A stretch of DNA of 64,000 nt from Chlorobaculum sp. 24CR (GCF_004118635.1 NZ_SDGU01000024.1:1-64000), one strand, 5' to 3'. Counted from the first letter of the stretch, positions 16,816 to 25,966 are shown. Numbers and translations: made by a program. Notes: generated by a model not told the origin, from the sequence alone.

Positions 16816-18027
16816 CTACATTTCATTGTCAATGGTCAATTGCTCATTGTCCATGAATTCTTGCGGCAGCTTTTTCGAGACTTTTGCGCCGAGTTTGCGA
16901 ATCTCCTCGGCGCGTCCGGCGAGGTTGCCGCGGCCTTCGGTGAGGCGCTTCATGGCGAGGTCGAAGCTTTCCGAGACGCCGGAGAGCTTGCGGCGGGCGT
17001 CGGTCATCGCTTCGGCGACCAGCGCCACCTGGTCATAAATTCGGCCCGCCTTGTCGGCGATCAGTTCGGCGTTGCGGTTCTCGTTTTCGCGCCGCCAGAT
17101 TTGCGCGATGAGGCGCAACGTAATCATGAGCGTCGCCGGGCCGGTGACGACGACGTTCCGCCCCGCCAGGTCGTAAAAGAGCGTCGGGTCGGCCTGCATC
17201 GCCGCCTGATACGCCGGTTCGAGCGGGATGCACATGATGACGAAGTCGAGCGTCCGGTTGCCCCGGAGCGCGGCGTAGTCCTTGCGCTCCAGCTCGGCCA
17301 CGTGCCGCCGCACCGACTGCACATGCTCCCGCAACGCCTCGCTGCGCCGCGCCTCGTGCTCCTCGCCGCACCAGCGCTCGTAGGCGGTCAAGGACACCTT
17401 GGCATCAACCACCACCGCCTTTTCGCCCGGCAGGTGCACCATGAAATCGGGCCGCACCAGCCGCCCGTCGTCGGTGCGGTCGCTCTCCTGCACGGTGTAC
17501 TCGCGCCCTTTCACCAGCCCCGACGCCTCGAAAAGACGCTCGACGATCAGCTCGCCCCAGTCGCCCTGCTTCTTGCTCTCGCCCTTGATCGCCCGCGCCA
17601 GATTGTTGGCCTCGTCGCTCACCTGATGGTTCAGCTCCTGAAGCTGCCGCACCTGTTCGAGCAGCCGCGCCGACAGCTCCGTATCGCTGCGGTGCACCTC
17701 ATCGACGCGCTGGCGGAACGAGTCGAGCTGCAAACGGAACGGCTCCAGCAGCCCGTCGAGCCGCTGCCGGTGCTGCTCCGAAAGCGCCGCCCCCCGCTCC
17801 TCCACGATCCGGTTGGCAAGATTCTCCAACGCCGCCTCCAGTCGCACTTCATCCGCCCGCCGAGCCTCCAGCGAAGCCGCCCCCCGCTCCCGCTCATGCT
17901 CCACCTCCGCCTGCAACCGCGCATTCTCCACCGAAAGCGCGTTGGACTCCCGCTGGCTGCGCAGAAGCAGAAACCCAAGCGCCGCGATGAGAATGACGAG
18001 CAGGAGGATGACAAGCGTTGAGGTCAT
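16816..18027 (-). CDS. rmuC: DNA recombination protein RmuC
   Basis: One N-terminal membrane helix (residues 4-22) is followed by a coiled-coil region to about 130, then the RmuC domain with VRPDFMVHLPGEKAVVVDAK (near 195), which resembles a PD-(D/E)XK-like core, and ENENRNAELIADKAGRIYDQ. Length 403 fits the family. RmuC limits recombination at inverted repeats. The last dozen residues (MDNEQLTIDNEM) are encoded by a dispersed intergenic repeat, so the original stop was probably lost or moved. It lies 30 bases after the TIR-NLR gene on the same strand. Confidence 0.93.
   Translation of the reverse strand: MTSTLVILLLVILIAALGFLLLRSQRESNALSVENARLQAEVEHERERGAASLEARRADEVRLEAALENLANRIVEERGAALSEQHRQRLDGLLEPFRLQLDSFRQRVDEVHRSDTELSARLLEQVRQLQELNHQVSDEANNLARAIKGESKKQGDWGELIVERLFEASGLVKGREYTVQESDRTDDGRLVRPDFMVHLPGEKAVVVDAKVSLTAYERWCGEEHEARRSEALREHVQSVRRHVAELERKDYAALRGNRTLDFVIMCIPLEPAYQAAMQADPTLFYDLAGRNVVVTGPATLMITLRLIAQIWRRENENRNAELIADKAGRIYDQVALVAEAMTDARRKLSGVSESFDLAMKRLTEGRGNLAGRAEEIRKLGAKVSKKLPQEFMDNEQLTIDNEM
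16817..16853. repeat. Gene-end repeat inside the rmuC 3' end
   Basis: On the minus strand it reads ATGGACAATGAGCAATTG and onward, the same style as 16555-16590. It has been taken into the rmuC reading frame. Confidence 0.6.
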
Positions 18028-18057
18028 GGGTGGATTGAGGTTTGATTATTGGGATGA

Positions 18058-20562
18058 TTATTGTTCGCCTTGCATTTTCTGCAAAAGGTCGTCGAGATTC
18101 TTTCGCGAAATTTTGGTATGCGGATGCTCGCTGCCAAGCTTCATTTCCCTTATTTCCAATGCGCGACGGAACATAGGCTCGGCTTCGAGATACTTGCCTT
18201 GTGCTTGCAACAATACTCCCAGATTGTTCAGATCGGTTGCCACTTCTGGGTGTTTGGTACCATACACTTTTTCATCGATCTCAAGAGAGCCACGATACAG
18301 TCGCTCTGCTTCTTCATTCTTGCCTTGAGCTTGCCGCAACAGCCCAAGATTGTTCAAATTTACCGCTACATATGGGTGATCCGGGCCAAAATGCTTTTCA
18401 TTTATCTCCTGCGCTCGACGATACATAAGTTCCGCTTCTTCATACTTCTCTTGATTGTACAGCAACATTCCCAGACTATTGAAATCAATCGCAACATCAG
18501 GGTGTGCAGTACCATATACACTTTCATCAATCTCCAGTGCGCGACGATGCAACAACTCCGCCTCGTCATACTTGCCTTGAATCTGCAGCAAAGACGCTAT
18601 ATTTCCTAGGCTTGATGCTACATACGGATGATTCGAACCAAGATGCTTTTTATATATTTCAAACGCACGTCGATACAACACCTCAACTTCTCCAAACTTA
18701 CCTTGTTCCTTCAGCAACAACCCAAGATTGTTCAGACTCGTCGCCACAAATGGATGATCCGGTCCAAGATGCTTTTCCTTGATCTCCAGCGCTCGACGAA
18801 ATAGTAACTCCGAGTCTGCATAAGCAGCTCTTCTGTGGCAATATGAACCTATGATATTTAGCAAATCCGCCATGACTGACCAAGCGAGATCATGGTCATG
18901 GAAATTGTCTTTGAGCAGAATCTGCACATGAGGGAATAACGTTTCGCACTCCGGCCAGCAGGAGGGGTTACTGAACGCGCCTTGCGGAAACTGCTCACTT
19001 AATGCCATCACCATCAACATTCGACATACAGCAAGATCATCTTCATTCATCTGATCACAAACAACCGACTGTACCAAACGATGAACGGTAACCAGCTTTT
19101 CATCGAGCATAATCAACGAATATGAGCGCAACGCTTCATAAGCATCGTCGATCACGAACTCATCGAGTTTTTCCTCCTTGTTCACACCTCCAACCCAAAT
19201 CTCCAACGCCCTATCAAGCAGCGTTCGGGGAATGGCGTCGGGAGCTACAATGCTGCATAGAGACAGCAGCTCTTCTGCCATCGGAACCTTGCGAATCTCC
19301 TCGAAGGCCAGACTCCAGGTTGTCGCGACGGTTTCTTTATAGCCATCCGGTGCTTTTTCCCGGTTCCAGAGTTCTTTTCTGCGGGTGTTGAAAAGCGTCA
19401 GATAGTCCGCGAAGCTCTTCTTTTTGTTGTCGCAATAGGCTGCGGCCTGTTCGAGCGCGAGAGGCAGGTCGCCGAGCGCTTCGGCAAGGGCGTTGGCTCC
19501 CGCTTCATCCGTCCGTTCGGTTCGCTTCAGGAGAAACGCGACCGACTCGTTCCGCTCCCACACCTCGACTGGCAGAGGGTTAACGACGCTCCTCCAGTCG
19601 GGATTCCGGGAGGTGATCAGCACATGGCCGCTTGCCGAGCGTGGCAGATACGGCTTGATGCTGTCGGCATCCCGGGCGTTGTCGAAGATGAGGAGCCAGT
19701 TGTTGTTGCGCTCCAGCCACCTCGTGACCGCCTGAACGACCACCGCCTGATTGGCCTGTTCCTTCTCCGGCAGATTCAGCTCCAAAGCCAGCGCCGAAAA
19801 ATCGCTCGCCAGCGTCGAAGGCTCCTCCGAGCGAATCCACCAGATCACCTCGTACGACGCGCTGTGGCGATACGCATACTCGACAGCGAGCTGCGTCTTG
19901 CCAATCCCGCCCAGCCCATGCAACGCCTGCTGCGTCAGGGCGGTGTTGCGCTCCTTCAGCATCGATTCACGCAAAGTGCTCAACACCTTCTCCCTACCGG
20001 AAAAGTTCGGATTCCTATGCGGCAAGTTGTGATGATCGGGCAAAGTGCCGGGAAAGCGAGGTGCGGTTGCTGCGCTCTGCGCCGGACGCTTCGCCGATTG
20101 TGGAAAAGCCGGTGGAGTTGACGGAGGAATCGAGCCGCCTTGTATCGATTTTGCGATTTCATCGAGCAATTTTGCTTTCGCTTCATCCTCTTTCAATCCA
20201 ACCAGATCGATATAAATCTTTCCGGTAAACATGCCGTCTGGCTTGAAATCGACAACCCGAATCGGTATCAGCAAACGTTCTGTGCCCGTCGGATCCAGCG
20301 CGAAAGCCGCCGCCCATTCCGGATGGGTGAACAGCGCATCGAGATACTTTGGCGACACCACCGCGATGGTTCGCGTCGTCTCTCTCGCAGCTCGGTGCAT
20401 CTCCAAGACAAAATTTCCACCCGCGTGAAAATCCCACGCCTGAAGCACGACGTCATACCCGGCCTCTTCGAGAATCCAGGCAATCCACGACGCAACCTCT
20501 TCATCAGCGCCGGTGTAGCTGATGAAGAAATCCTTCTTGGCTTTGGCGTCGGCTGAGTCCAT
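18058..20562 (-). CDS. TIR / NB-ARC / TPR protein (NLR-like)
   Basis: Residues 9-140 are a TIR domain (DFFISYTGADEEVASWI; WDFHAGGNFVLEMHRAA with Glu54 at the position of the catalytic glutamate in NADase TIRs). A linker leads to an NB-ARC-type NTPase with P-loop GLGGIGKT at 216-223 and a Walker B-like LLIFDNARD near 290. A helical region follows, and then at least six 42-residue kinesin-light-chain-type TPRs from about 600 to the end. This is the sensor-switch-effector layout of NLR immune receptors. In bacteria such proteins are often anti-phage, through NAD+ depletion by TIR; that role is inferred here. The repeats give near-tandem 126-bp DNA periodicity. Confidence 0.9.
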   Translation of the reverse strand: MDSADAKAKKDFFISYTGADEEVASWIAWILEEAGYDVVLQAWDFHAGGNFVLEMHRAARETTRTIAVVSPKYLDALFTHPEWAAAFALDPTGTERLLIPIRVVDFKPDGMFTGKIYIDLVGLKEDEAKAKLLDEIAKSIQGGSIPPSTPPAFPQSAKRPAQSAATAPRFPGTLPDHHNLPHRNPNFSGREKVLSTLRESMLKERNTALTQQALHGLGGIGKTQLAVEYAYRHSASYEVIWWIRSEEPSTLASDFSALALELNLPEKEQANQAVVVQAVTRWLERNNNWLLIFDNARDADSIKPYLPRSASGHVLITSRNPDWRSVVNPLPVEVWERNESVAFLLKRTERTDEAGANALAEALGDLPLALEQAAAYCDNKKKSFADYLTLFNTRRKELWNREKAPDGYKETVATTWSLAFEEIRKVPMAEELLSLCSIVAPDAIPRTLLDRALEIWVGGVNKEEKLDEFVIDDAYEALRSYSLIMLDEKLVTVHRLVQSVVCDQMNEDDLAVCRMLMVMALSEQFPQGAFSNPSCWPECETLFPHVQILLKDNFHDHDLAWSVMADLLNIIGSYCHRRAAYADSELLFRRALEIKEKHLGPDHPFVATSLNNLGLLLKEQGKFGEVEVLYRRAFEIYKKHLGSNHPYVASSLGNIASLLQIQGKYDEAELLHRRALEIDESVYGTAHPDVAIDFNSLGMLLYNQEKYEEAELMYRRAQEINEKHFGPDHPYVAVNLNNLGLLRQAQGKNEEAERLYRGSLEIDEKVYGTKHPEVATDLNNLGVLLQAQGKYLEAEPMFRRALEIREMKLGSEHPHTKISRKNLDDLLQKMQGEQ

Positions 20563-20702
20563 AATGCGGTGAGGTTGTGGGGTTGCGCGTTCACGCTTTT
20601 TCGGAAGATAGCCATTGGCGCTAAAATTACGGCGAGCTTGGCGGGGGTTTTGTGGAAAGAATGGGACGAAGTGGGCATGGTGGACTTGCCTGTCATACGA
20701 AC

Positions 20703-20730
20703 AAAAAAAGCCGAGAGCCTGCCTTTCGGC
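20703..20730 (-). terminator. Intrinsic terminator of sqr
   Basis: On the minus strand an eight-position stem (GCCGAAAG/CTCTCGGC, one imperfect pair) with a five-base loop is followed by seven T. It lies about 40 bases after the sqr stop. Confidence 0.85.
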
Positions 20731-20768
20731 AAACCCCCGGCTGGAGCATCCGGTTGCGGCAAAAACCT

Positions 20769-21995
20769 TTATCCAACCTCTTTACCGGCCATAACCAGGG
20801 TCGGGGGCATTCCGAGGTGCTTGCCTGCGAGCAGGACGTTCCAGTAGAGCGGCTCGAAAGCGAGCTTACCGTACCAGTTCATTTTGGTCTCCTTCAACAG
20901 CGAGAATGGGCCAAGCTTCGGCAGCGGGAACTTGCCCGGCAGCGGCTCGATCTTGTAGCTGAAATCGATCAGCGAGGAGGTGCCCTTCGAGTAAACGATG
21001 AAGCAGGTCGAGTGGCCGTCGAAAATCTCCTCCGGCTTGGCGCCGTAAATCTCCGCCATGATGTTGAACACCACGACGTCCGCCTCGTAGTGCGCCACCG
21101 AACCGGCCTTCGAGGTCGGCACGTTGGTGGCGTCGCCGATCACATAGACTCCGTCATGCTTCAGCGCCTTGAGCGTGTTGTGATGCGTGGGAACATAACC
21201 GATACCATCGTCCATCCCCGAATTGCTGATCACCGGATCGCCAATGGTGCTCGGCACAATAACGAGCGTATCATATTTTACCTTGTCGCCCTGCACCGAC
21301 TCGATGTATTTCTCCTTGCCGTCAACGCGGTTCAGCTCGAAGCTCGTGGTGATCTTGATGTTCTTCTCTCTTGCCGACTCGGTAAAGACCGCTGCGGCCT
21401 TGGGTTTGGTGAAGGCCATCGGCAGCGGCGTCACCAGCTCGATCTCCGATTTATTCCTGATACCCTTGCTTTTCAGGAACCAGTCGGCCATGAAGACGAA
21501 CTCGATCGGCGCAACCGGGCACTTGAACGGCAACTCGGCGATGTTCATCACCAGCTTGCCGCCATCGAACTCTTTCAGGCGCAGCCGAAGCTGATCGGCG
21601 GCCTCCTTGACATAGAAGGTAAAGGCGTTCTTGCCCCACGCCTCCATCAGGCCATCGTTCTCCTCGGGGGCGATCCGGCAACCGGTGCTGATAACGAGAA
21701 AATCGTAGGTAAACGTGTGGTTTTTGGTCTTGACGGTTCTCTTTTCGGGATCGATGCTGGTGATTTCATCCATCACGAAATTGACGCCTGGAGAGATGTA
21801 CTTTTTTCGCGACTTTACGAGTGTGTTCGACTTCTGGATGCCGAACGGCACGAAGAGCAGGCCCGGCTGATAGATGTGTTCATCGTCGCGGTCGATAACC
21901 GTAATTTCCCAGTCTGCCGGCAGATGACGACGCAGGTTGTTCGATACAATCGTCCCGGCGGTACCCGCTCCCAATACGACAATTTTTTTTGACAT
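20769..21995 (-). CDS. sqr: Sulfide:quinone oxidoreductase
   Basis: An FAD-dependent, membrane-associated enzyme that oxidises sulfide to polysulfide or sulfur and reduces quinone. The N-terminal FAD motif (IVVLGAGTAGTIVSNNL) and the second FAD site YVIGDATNVPTSKAGSVAH near residue 284 are clear. Three family cysteines are present: C106, C159 and C331. I set the start at 21995 (MSKKIVVLG), with GGAG just upstream, rather than the longer frame to 22064. In C. tepidum a paralogue stands in the same place beside sox; it is usually considered one of several sqr copies and its activity has been questioned. It is transcribed in the same direction as sox but from a separate promoter region. Confidence 0.92.
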   Translation of the reverse strand: MSKKIVVLGAGTAGTIVSNNLRRHLPADWEITVIDRDDEHIYQPGLLFVPFGIQKSNTLVKSRKKYISPGVNFVMDEITSIDPEKRTVKTKNHTFTYDFLVISTGCRIAPEENDGLMEAWGKNAFTFYVKEAADQLRLRLKEFDGGKLVMNIAELPFKCPVAPIEFVFMADWFLKSKGIRNKSEIELVTPLPMAFTKPKAAAVFTESAREKNIKITTSFELNRVDGKEKYIESVQGDKVKYDTLVIVPSTIGDPVISNSGMDDGIGYVPTHHNTLKALKHDGVYVIGDATNVPTSKAGSVAHYEADVVVFNIMAEIYGAKPEEIFDGHSTCFIVYSKGTSSLIDFSYKIEPLPGKFPLPKLGPFSLLKETKMNWYGKLAFEPLYWNVLLAGKHLGMPPTLVMAGKEVG

Positions 21996-22245
21996 ACTCC
22001 ACAGCCTCCAGCGCTGTTTTTTTGATTTGGAATGAAAAAGAAAATTAAGCGTGACCTCAGGCATTGTGCCGATGCTTCAGTCTATCCTGCTGTAAATAAC
22101 AATCGTTAACACTGTGCCGCAAAAAAAATCCCGACTCTTTGCGGAATACCCCGCCCCGTTCAGAAATGAGCGCAGCGGGAAAAGATATTTCTTTGATAAA
22201 TCGAGACTTGCTGTCAGACGGCTTGTGTCTTCAACAGGTCCGGGT

Positions 22246-22279
22246 TAAATAGAGAAACCTCTCTTCGAGCCTCTATTTA
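22246..22279. other. Hairpin upstream of sqr
   Basis: TAAATAGAG and CTCTATTTA are perfect inverted repeats 16 bases apart, about 250 bases before the sqr start codon. It could be a transcript structure or leader element; no riboswitch class is recognised. Confidence 0.3.
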
Positions 22280-22333
22280 CCTCTGGTGAAGCACAGCTTT
22301 ATGGCTGCGCGCCACCGCACCCCGCCGCCAATA

Positions 22334-22353
22334 ATTCAATTATATAATTGAAT
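22334..22353. promoter_or_regulatory. Perfect 20-bp palindrome, candidate operator
   Basis: ATTCAATTATATAATTGAAT is exactly self-complementary. It lies between sox and sqr, about 340 bases upstream of sqr. Dimeric repressors bind sites of this form; ArsR-type sulfide sensors use ATTC...GAAT half-sites, though usually with eight, not twelve, bases between. It is a candidate only. Confidence 0.35.
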
Positions 22354-22494
22354 CGTTAAATGTATAGATGAATATATTTAAACCGAACCATAAAAGCAAA
22401 CAAGAAATAAATCATACATGCTCGTCGAGGCGCACGAGGAGCATGTTCTTTTACGGTTGTTCATCGAGAACGGAAAATCAACCGAGAGGCAAGC

Positions 22495-22528
22495 CGCCAA
22501 ACCGACGCGCTGTTGGGCCGGTTTGGCG
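22495..22528 (-). terminator. Stem-loop at the end of the sox operon
   Basis: CGCCAAACCG pairs with CGGTTTGGCG across a 14-base loop, 67 bases beyond the soxW stop. There is no T-tract. Confidence 0.5.
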
Positions 22529-22594
22529 CATAGAAGAGGTATTTGAAGAGCATTGCCGGAAAAATCCGGGAGCGGGGATAAGATTTCTATAAGC

Positions 22595-23155
22595 CTATCT
22601 CGAAGGTTTGCTGCCGAGAGCCTTGAGGATGAGCGACTCGAAATCCGCTTTGGTCAGCCCGCCGCTGACGGCATTGAGCACCTTGCCGTTTCGACCGATG
22701 ACGAACGTAGCCGGAATCGCTCTGATTTTTCCGCCCGGCAGGAGCTTGCCGAACGCCGCTTCGAGTTGGGGATTGGTCATCGTGACCGGATACTCGACGC
22801 CCATCTCCCAGAGAAAATCGGGCAAGGTCTCTTTGCGATCCCGAAAGGCGACGCCGATAAAGGTGAAGCCCTGCTTCTGGTACTTTTTCTGCAACGCCAC
22901 CATGTCGGGCAGCTCTTCGCGGCACGGAGGACACCACGAGGCGAAGAAATTGACGATGTATGGCCGACCTGCAAGCTGCGAGCTGTTCACCACTTTGCCG
23001 TCGAGCGTCCTGATGCTGAACGCTGGCGCTTGCTGACCCGCGGCGTCACTCTTCCGGGACGGCGGAACCGCCGCCTTCGCGCTCGACGCCGGAACGCCGC
23101 CACAGACGAAAAGCGCCAGAAGCGCGGCTGCGGAAAGTTTTCGTATGGAGTTCAT
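22595..23155 (-). CDS. soxW: Periplasmic thioredoxin SoxW
   Basis: A TlpA/ResA-like thioredoxin with a signal peptide (MNSIRKLSAAALLALFVCGG, cleavage near AKAA) and the redox centre WCPPC within FASWCPPCREELP near residue 80. The start at 23155 is chosen because it begins the signal peptide; the frame runs further upstream to 23227 into unlikely sequence. SoxW reduces periplasmic disulfides and is thought to keep the SoxYZ cysteine reactive. It is the last gene of the sox operon, separated from soxB by a MITE-like insertion. Confidence 0.9.
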   Translation of the reverse strand: MNSIRKLSAAALLALFVCGGVPASSAKAAVPPSRKSDAAGQQAPAFSIRTLDGKVVNSSQLAGRPYIVNFFASWCPPCREELPDMVALQKKYQKQGFTFIGVAFRDRKETLPDFLWEMGVEYPVTMTNPQLEAAFGKLLPGGKIRAIPATFVIGRNGKVLNAVSGGLTKADFESLILKALGSKPSR

Positions 23156-23299
23156 AAAGCCTGGATTGGTTGGACTGTTTTTGAAATAGCTCAGGAAAAA
23201 GATACAAAGAAAGGGTGCCGCAAGCACGATACGCCCTCTCTGCTTTATCCGGAAGGGTGTCCCAAAAAGCAGGTGTGTACGATTTCTTCAGATGCTAAA

Positions 23300-23449
23300 T
23301 TATTACTCCAGCAACAAAAAATCGCCATCATCCCCAAAAAGAAGAGGTTGAGCTAAAGCCCTGTTTTATTTTGCTTTGTCCGCATACCCCATCCCGAAAG
23401 CTTTCGGGACGAGGCAAGTGTTTGAGCGTTTTAATGGCCGGAATAGTAA
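23300..23449. mobile_element. MITE-like element between soxB and soxW
   Basis: Begins TTATTACTCCAGC and ends GGCCGGAATAGTAA, an imperfect terminal inverted repeat, with an internal palindrome TCCCGAAAGCTTTCGGGA. About 150 bp, in the same orientation as the copy at 54338-54480. It lies inside the sox operon, so it is expected to be transcribed and may fold in the mRNA. Confidence 0.7.
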
Positions 23450-23501
23450 CGGATAACGGTATCGCAAGTGCGGAAGCCTTCCGGGACTGCCTCGTTTGAA
23501 C

Positions 23502-25256
23502 TCATGACAGATCGATGCCGGGGTTGCTGCCTACGTTTTTCAGCTCCGGCGTATGGAGCTTCTTGATCTCCACCGTCTTCTTGTCTTTCAGATACGCGGC
23601 CACGGTATCCCACACCGGCTCGCCCGGCGATTTGGAGCCGACCGTCGCCCATCCGGCGACCCGGTACTGTTTCGATGCCTCGACAGGCTTGCCGTCTTCG
23701 AGCCGCATGTTGTCGATGCGCTTGCCCATCGTTGCCGTCGGGTCGATCCGGTAGCTCAAGCCGCCGGTGCGCACCATGTCGCCACCCTGCTGGTAAAAGG
23801 GGTCGAGGTTGAAGAGGTTGTCGGCCACGTCTTCGAGAATGTCCTTGATCTGCTGGCCGGTCATGTCGCGAGCATAGGTTTCGGGGTAAGTCATGCAAGT
23901 CTGGTCGAGCACGTGCTCCATCGTGATAGTCTGGCCCGGCAGGATGGTCGTGCCCCAGCGAAAACCGGGCGAGAGCGAAATCTGCGCGTCGTTGCGCTGG
24001 CGAAGCGCGTCGCAGATGATCTGGTCGAAGGGGCCGTCGAAGTTGCCCCTGCGATAGAGCAGCGATCCGGCGGTGGCAAGCGGCATCTGGAGTTTTTCAA
24101 GGTACGGCGCTCTGATCTTGTTGACCAGCGCCTGCATCCCCTGATGCTCCGGAAGTTCGTTGGCGAACACGGGGAGCAGCTTGTACCGGAACTCCTTGAC
24201 GCCGCCGTCGCCGAGCTTGAGGTCAATGACGCCGAGGAATTTGCCGTTCGATCCGGCGTTGGTCACCAGCGTGCGCCCCTTGGCGTTCTTGACGACGAAG
24301 GGTTGCGCAACGCCGTCGTGCGTGTGGCCGCCGAAAATCACGTCGATGCCGCTGACCACACTGGCAAGCTTGACATCCACATCCATGCCGTTGTGCGAAA
24401 TCAGCACCACCGCATCGGGCTTTTCCTTTGCGCGGATGTTATCGACCAGCGCCTGCATGTCGCTCGAATTGATGCCGAAAGTCCAGTCCGGAATGAATCT
24501 GCTCGGATTAGCGATCGGCGTGTAGGGGAACGCCTGTCCGACAACGGCGACGCGATGCTTGCCGAGCGTTTTCATCACGTAGGGGCGGAAGGTGTGACCG
24601 GTGTTCTCGTCATAGGCCTGCGCTCCCTCGAACATCGCGACCTCCTTGGTCTTGATATTCTGCGCCACGAAGTCGCCCTTGAATGCCGCCAGATTCTTGC
24701 GCACCTCCTCTTCGAGGTAGGTGAACTCCCAGTGGCCGGTCATCACATCCACGCCAAGCAGGTTGCAGGCTTCAACCATGTCCATCCCGCGGTTCCAGAA
24801 CGCCGTGCCCGAACCCTGCCAGGTGTCACCGCCATCGAGCAGAAGGGTCTTGTCGGACCCGAAATCGCCGCGCATTCTGTCCACGAGCGTTTTCAGATGC
24901 GCAAACCCGCCAACCTTTCCGAACCGCTGCGCCGCCTCGGCGTAGTTGATCGCCGTGAAGGCATGGGCAAGCGGCGTGCCTGGCGTGATACCGTAATACT
25001 TCAAAAACGCCTCCGTCACCAGATGGGGGGGGCGTCCGAATGCCTGGCCGAGTCCGAGATTCATACTCGGTTCACGGTAGTAGATCGGCATCAACTGAGC
25101 ATGGGTGTCGGTGATATGCAGAAGGCGAATGTCGCCGAAACGTCCGAAATCGTAGAGGTCGGATGAAGCTCCGGTTGCGGAGGCCAGGCCCGGCAGCAGG
25201 CCTGCGGCCCCGGCAAATCCGAGAATGCGGAGAAACTCACGTCGTGACAGGTTCAT
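23502..25256 (-). CDS. soxB: Thiosulfohydrolase SoxB
   Basis: A 584-residue periplasmic dimanganese enzyme that hydrolyses sulfate from cysteine-S-thiosulfonate on SoxYZ. A twin-arginine signal (SRREFLRILGFAGAAG) starts the protein, so folding occurs before export. Metallophosphoesterase motifs follow in order: LHITDTHAQLMP (near 45), DGGDTWQGSGTAFW, TGHWEFTY, SHNGMDVD and FGGHTHDG. The 5'-nucleotidase-like C-terminal domain is complete. The start at 25256 gives the Tat peptide directly; 26 upstream codons of the frame are not needed. A gap of about 220 bases separates it from soxK. Confidence 0.95.
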   Translation of the reverse strand: MNLSRREFLRILGFAGAAGLLPGLASATGASSDLYDFGRFGDIRLLHITDTHAQLMPIYYREPSMNLGLGQAFGRPPHLVTEAFLKYYGITPGTPLAHAFTAINYAEAAQRFGKVGGFAHLKTLVDRMRGDFGSDKTLLLDGGDTWQGSGTAFWNRGMDMVEACNLLGVDVMTGHWEFTYLEEEVRKNLAAFKGDFVAQNIKTKEVAMFEGAQAYDENTGHTFRPYVMKTLGKHRVAVVGQAFPYTPIANPSRFIPDWTFGINSSDMQALVDNIRAKEKPDAVVLISHNGMDVDVKLASVVSGIDVIFGGHTHDGVAQPFVVKNAKGRTLVTNAGSNGKFLGVIDLKLGDGGVKEFRYKLLPVFANELPEHQGMQALVNKIRAPYLEKLQMPLATAGSLLYRRGNFDGPFDQIICDALRQRNDAQISLSPGFRWGTTILPGQTITMEHVLDQTCMTYPETYARDMTGQQIKDILEDVADNLFNLDPFYQQGGDMVRTGGLSYRIDPTATMGKRIDNMRLEDGKPVEASKQYRVAGWATVGSKSPGEPVWDTVAAYLKDKKTVEIKKLHTPELKNVGSNPGIDLS

Positions 25257-25475
25257 GAATAAATGGCGGTTAAAGTTGCCGTAAACACTTGGGACGCCGT
25301 TGGTCACTATAAGCGGCGAGTCGGGATCGAACACCTCGTTCCGAAAGCTTTCGGGACTCCGGTTTTTCTCCTCCCCCCTCCAGCTGTTGCCGGAATTTTC
25401 GCGACCGTACGTGAGAGGCGACCGTAAAAAATCAAAAGGATGGCGCCGACCTCAAACCGGCGCCGCGACGATTGG

Positions 25476-25787
25476 TCAGTTTTTGGGAATCATCATTTCC
25501 CAGTTCTTCTCCATGAACTGCGCCTGGGCGACGGCCTGGCGGCCCTGCAAGAGCGCCCCGGAAGCCAGCGCGTTTGACTCCTCGACCTGACCCTTTTCAA
25601 GAGCCGCTTTGGCATCCTTGATGAGCGACGCCGTATCGCGCCACTCGTAACCGAGCGCGTCGGCCTGTTTTCTTGCCGCCTCGGCCTGATCGATCAGCGC
25701 CGCGGAATCTCCCGCCGGATCGGCCAGCAGCATCGAACTGGCAGGCATGAGCGCCAGCAGGCTCAAAAGCGATAACACTTTTTTCAT
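25476..25787 (-). CDS. soxK: SoxAX-binding protein SoxK
   Basis: A 103-residue secreted helical protein with signal peptide (MKKVLSLLSLLALMPASS, cleavage near LLADP) and a mature part rich in Ala, Glu and Lys. An AAGGAGAAAAC ribosome site stands directly before the ATG at 25787. In C. tepidum the equivalent small protein between SoxA and SoxB (SAXB/SoxK) binds SoxAX and raises its activity. The assignment rests on position, size and export signal. Confidence 0.85.
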   Translation of the reverse strand: MKKVLSLLSLLALMPASSMLLADPAGDSAALIDQAEAARKQADALGYEWRDTASLIKDAKAALEKGQVEESNALASGALLQGRQAVAQAQFMEKNWEMMIPKN

Positions 25788-25966
25788 GTTTTCTCCTTGA
25801 TTAATGAGCGTCAAAAAAAATCGTCATGATCCCGGCTGGCCGAAAAAACCGGATGGCGCGCGAAAACCGGAGCTGGTTCCGTCCCGAAAGCTGCCGGAGC
25901 GGAGAAGCTGCTTCGAGCACCCTCCAACCCCGACGCACCGGAATCATGCGTTATGGAGCGACGCTT

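Larger units (their letters stand above)
21996..22594. other. sqr-sox intergenic region
   Basis: About 600 bases with no gene I can defend; a 74-codon plus-strand frame lacks any family feature. It holds a hairpin at 22246-22279, a perfect palindrome at 22334-22353 and a stem-loop at 22495-22528, listed separately. The sqr promoter must be here. Confidence 0.5.

Noticed and set aside
22368-22592. 74-codon plus-strand frame between sqr and soxW
   Set aside because: Composition is not protein-like, and the sequence includes the stem-loop at 22495-22528.
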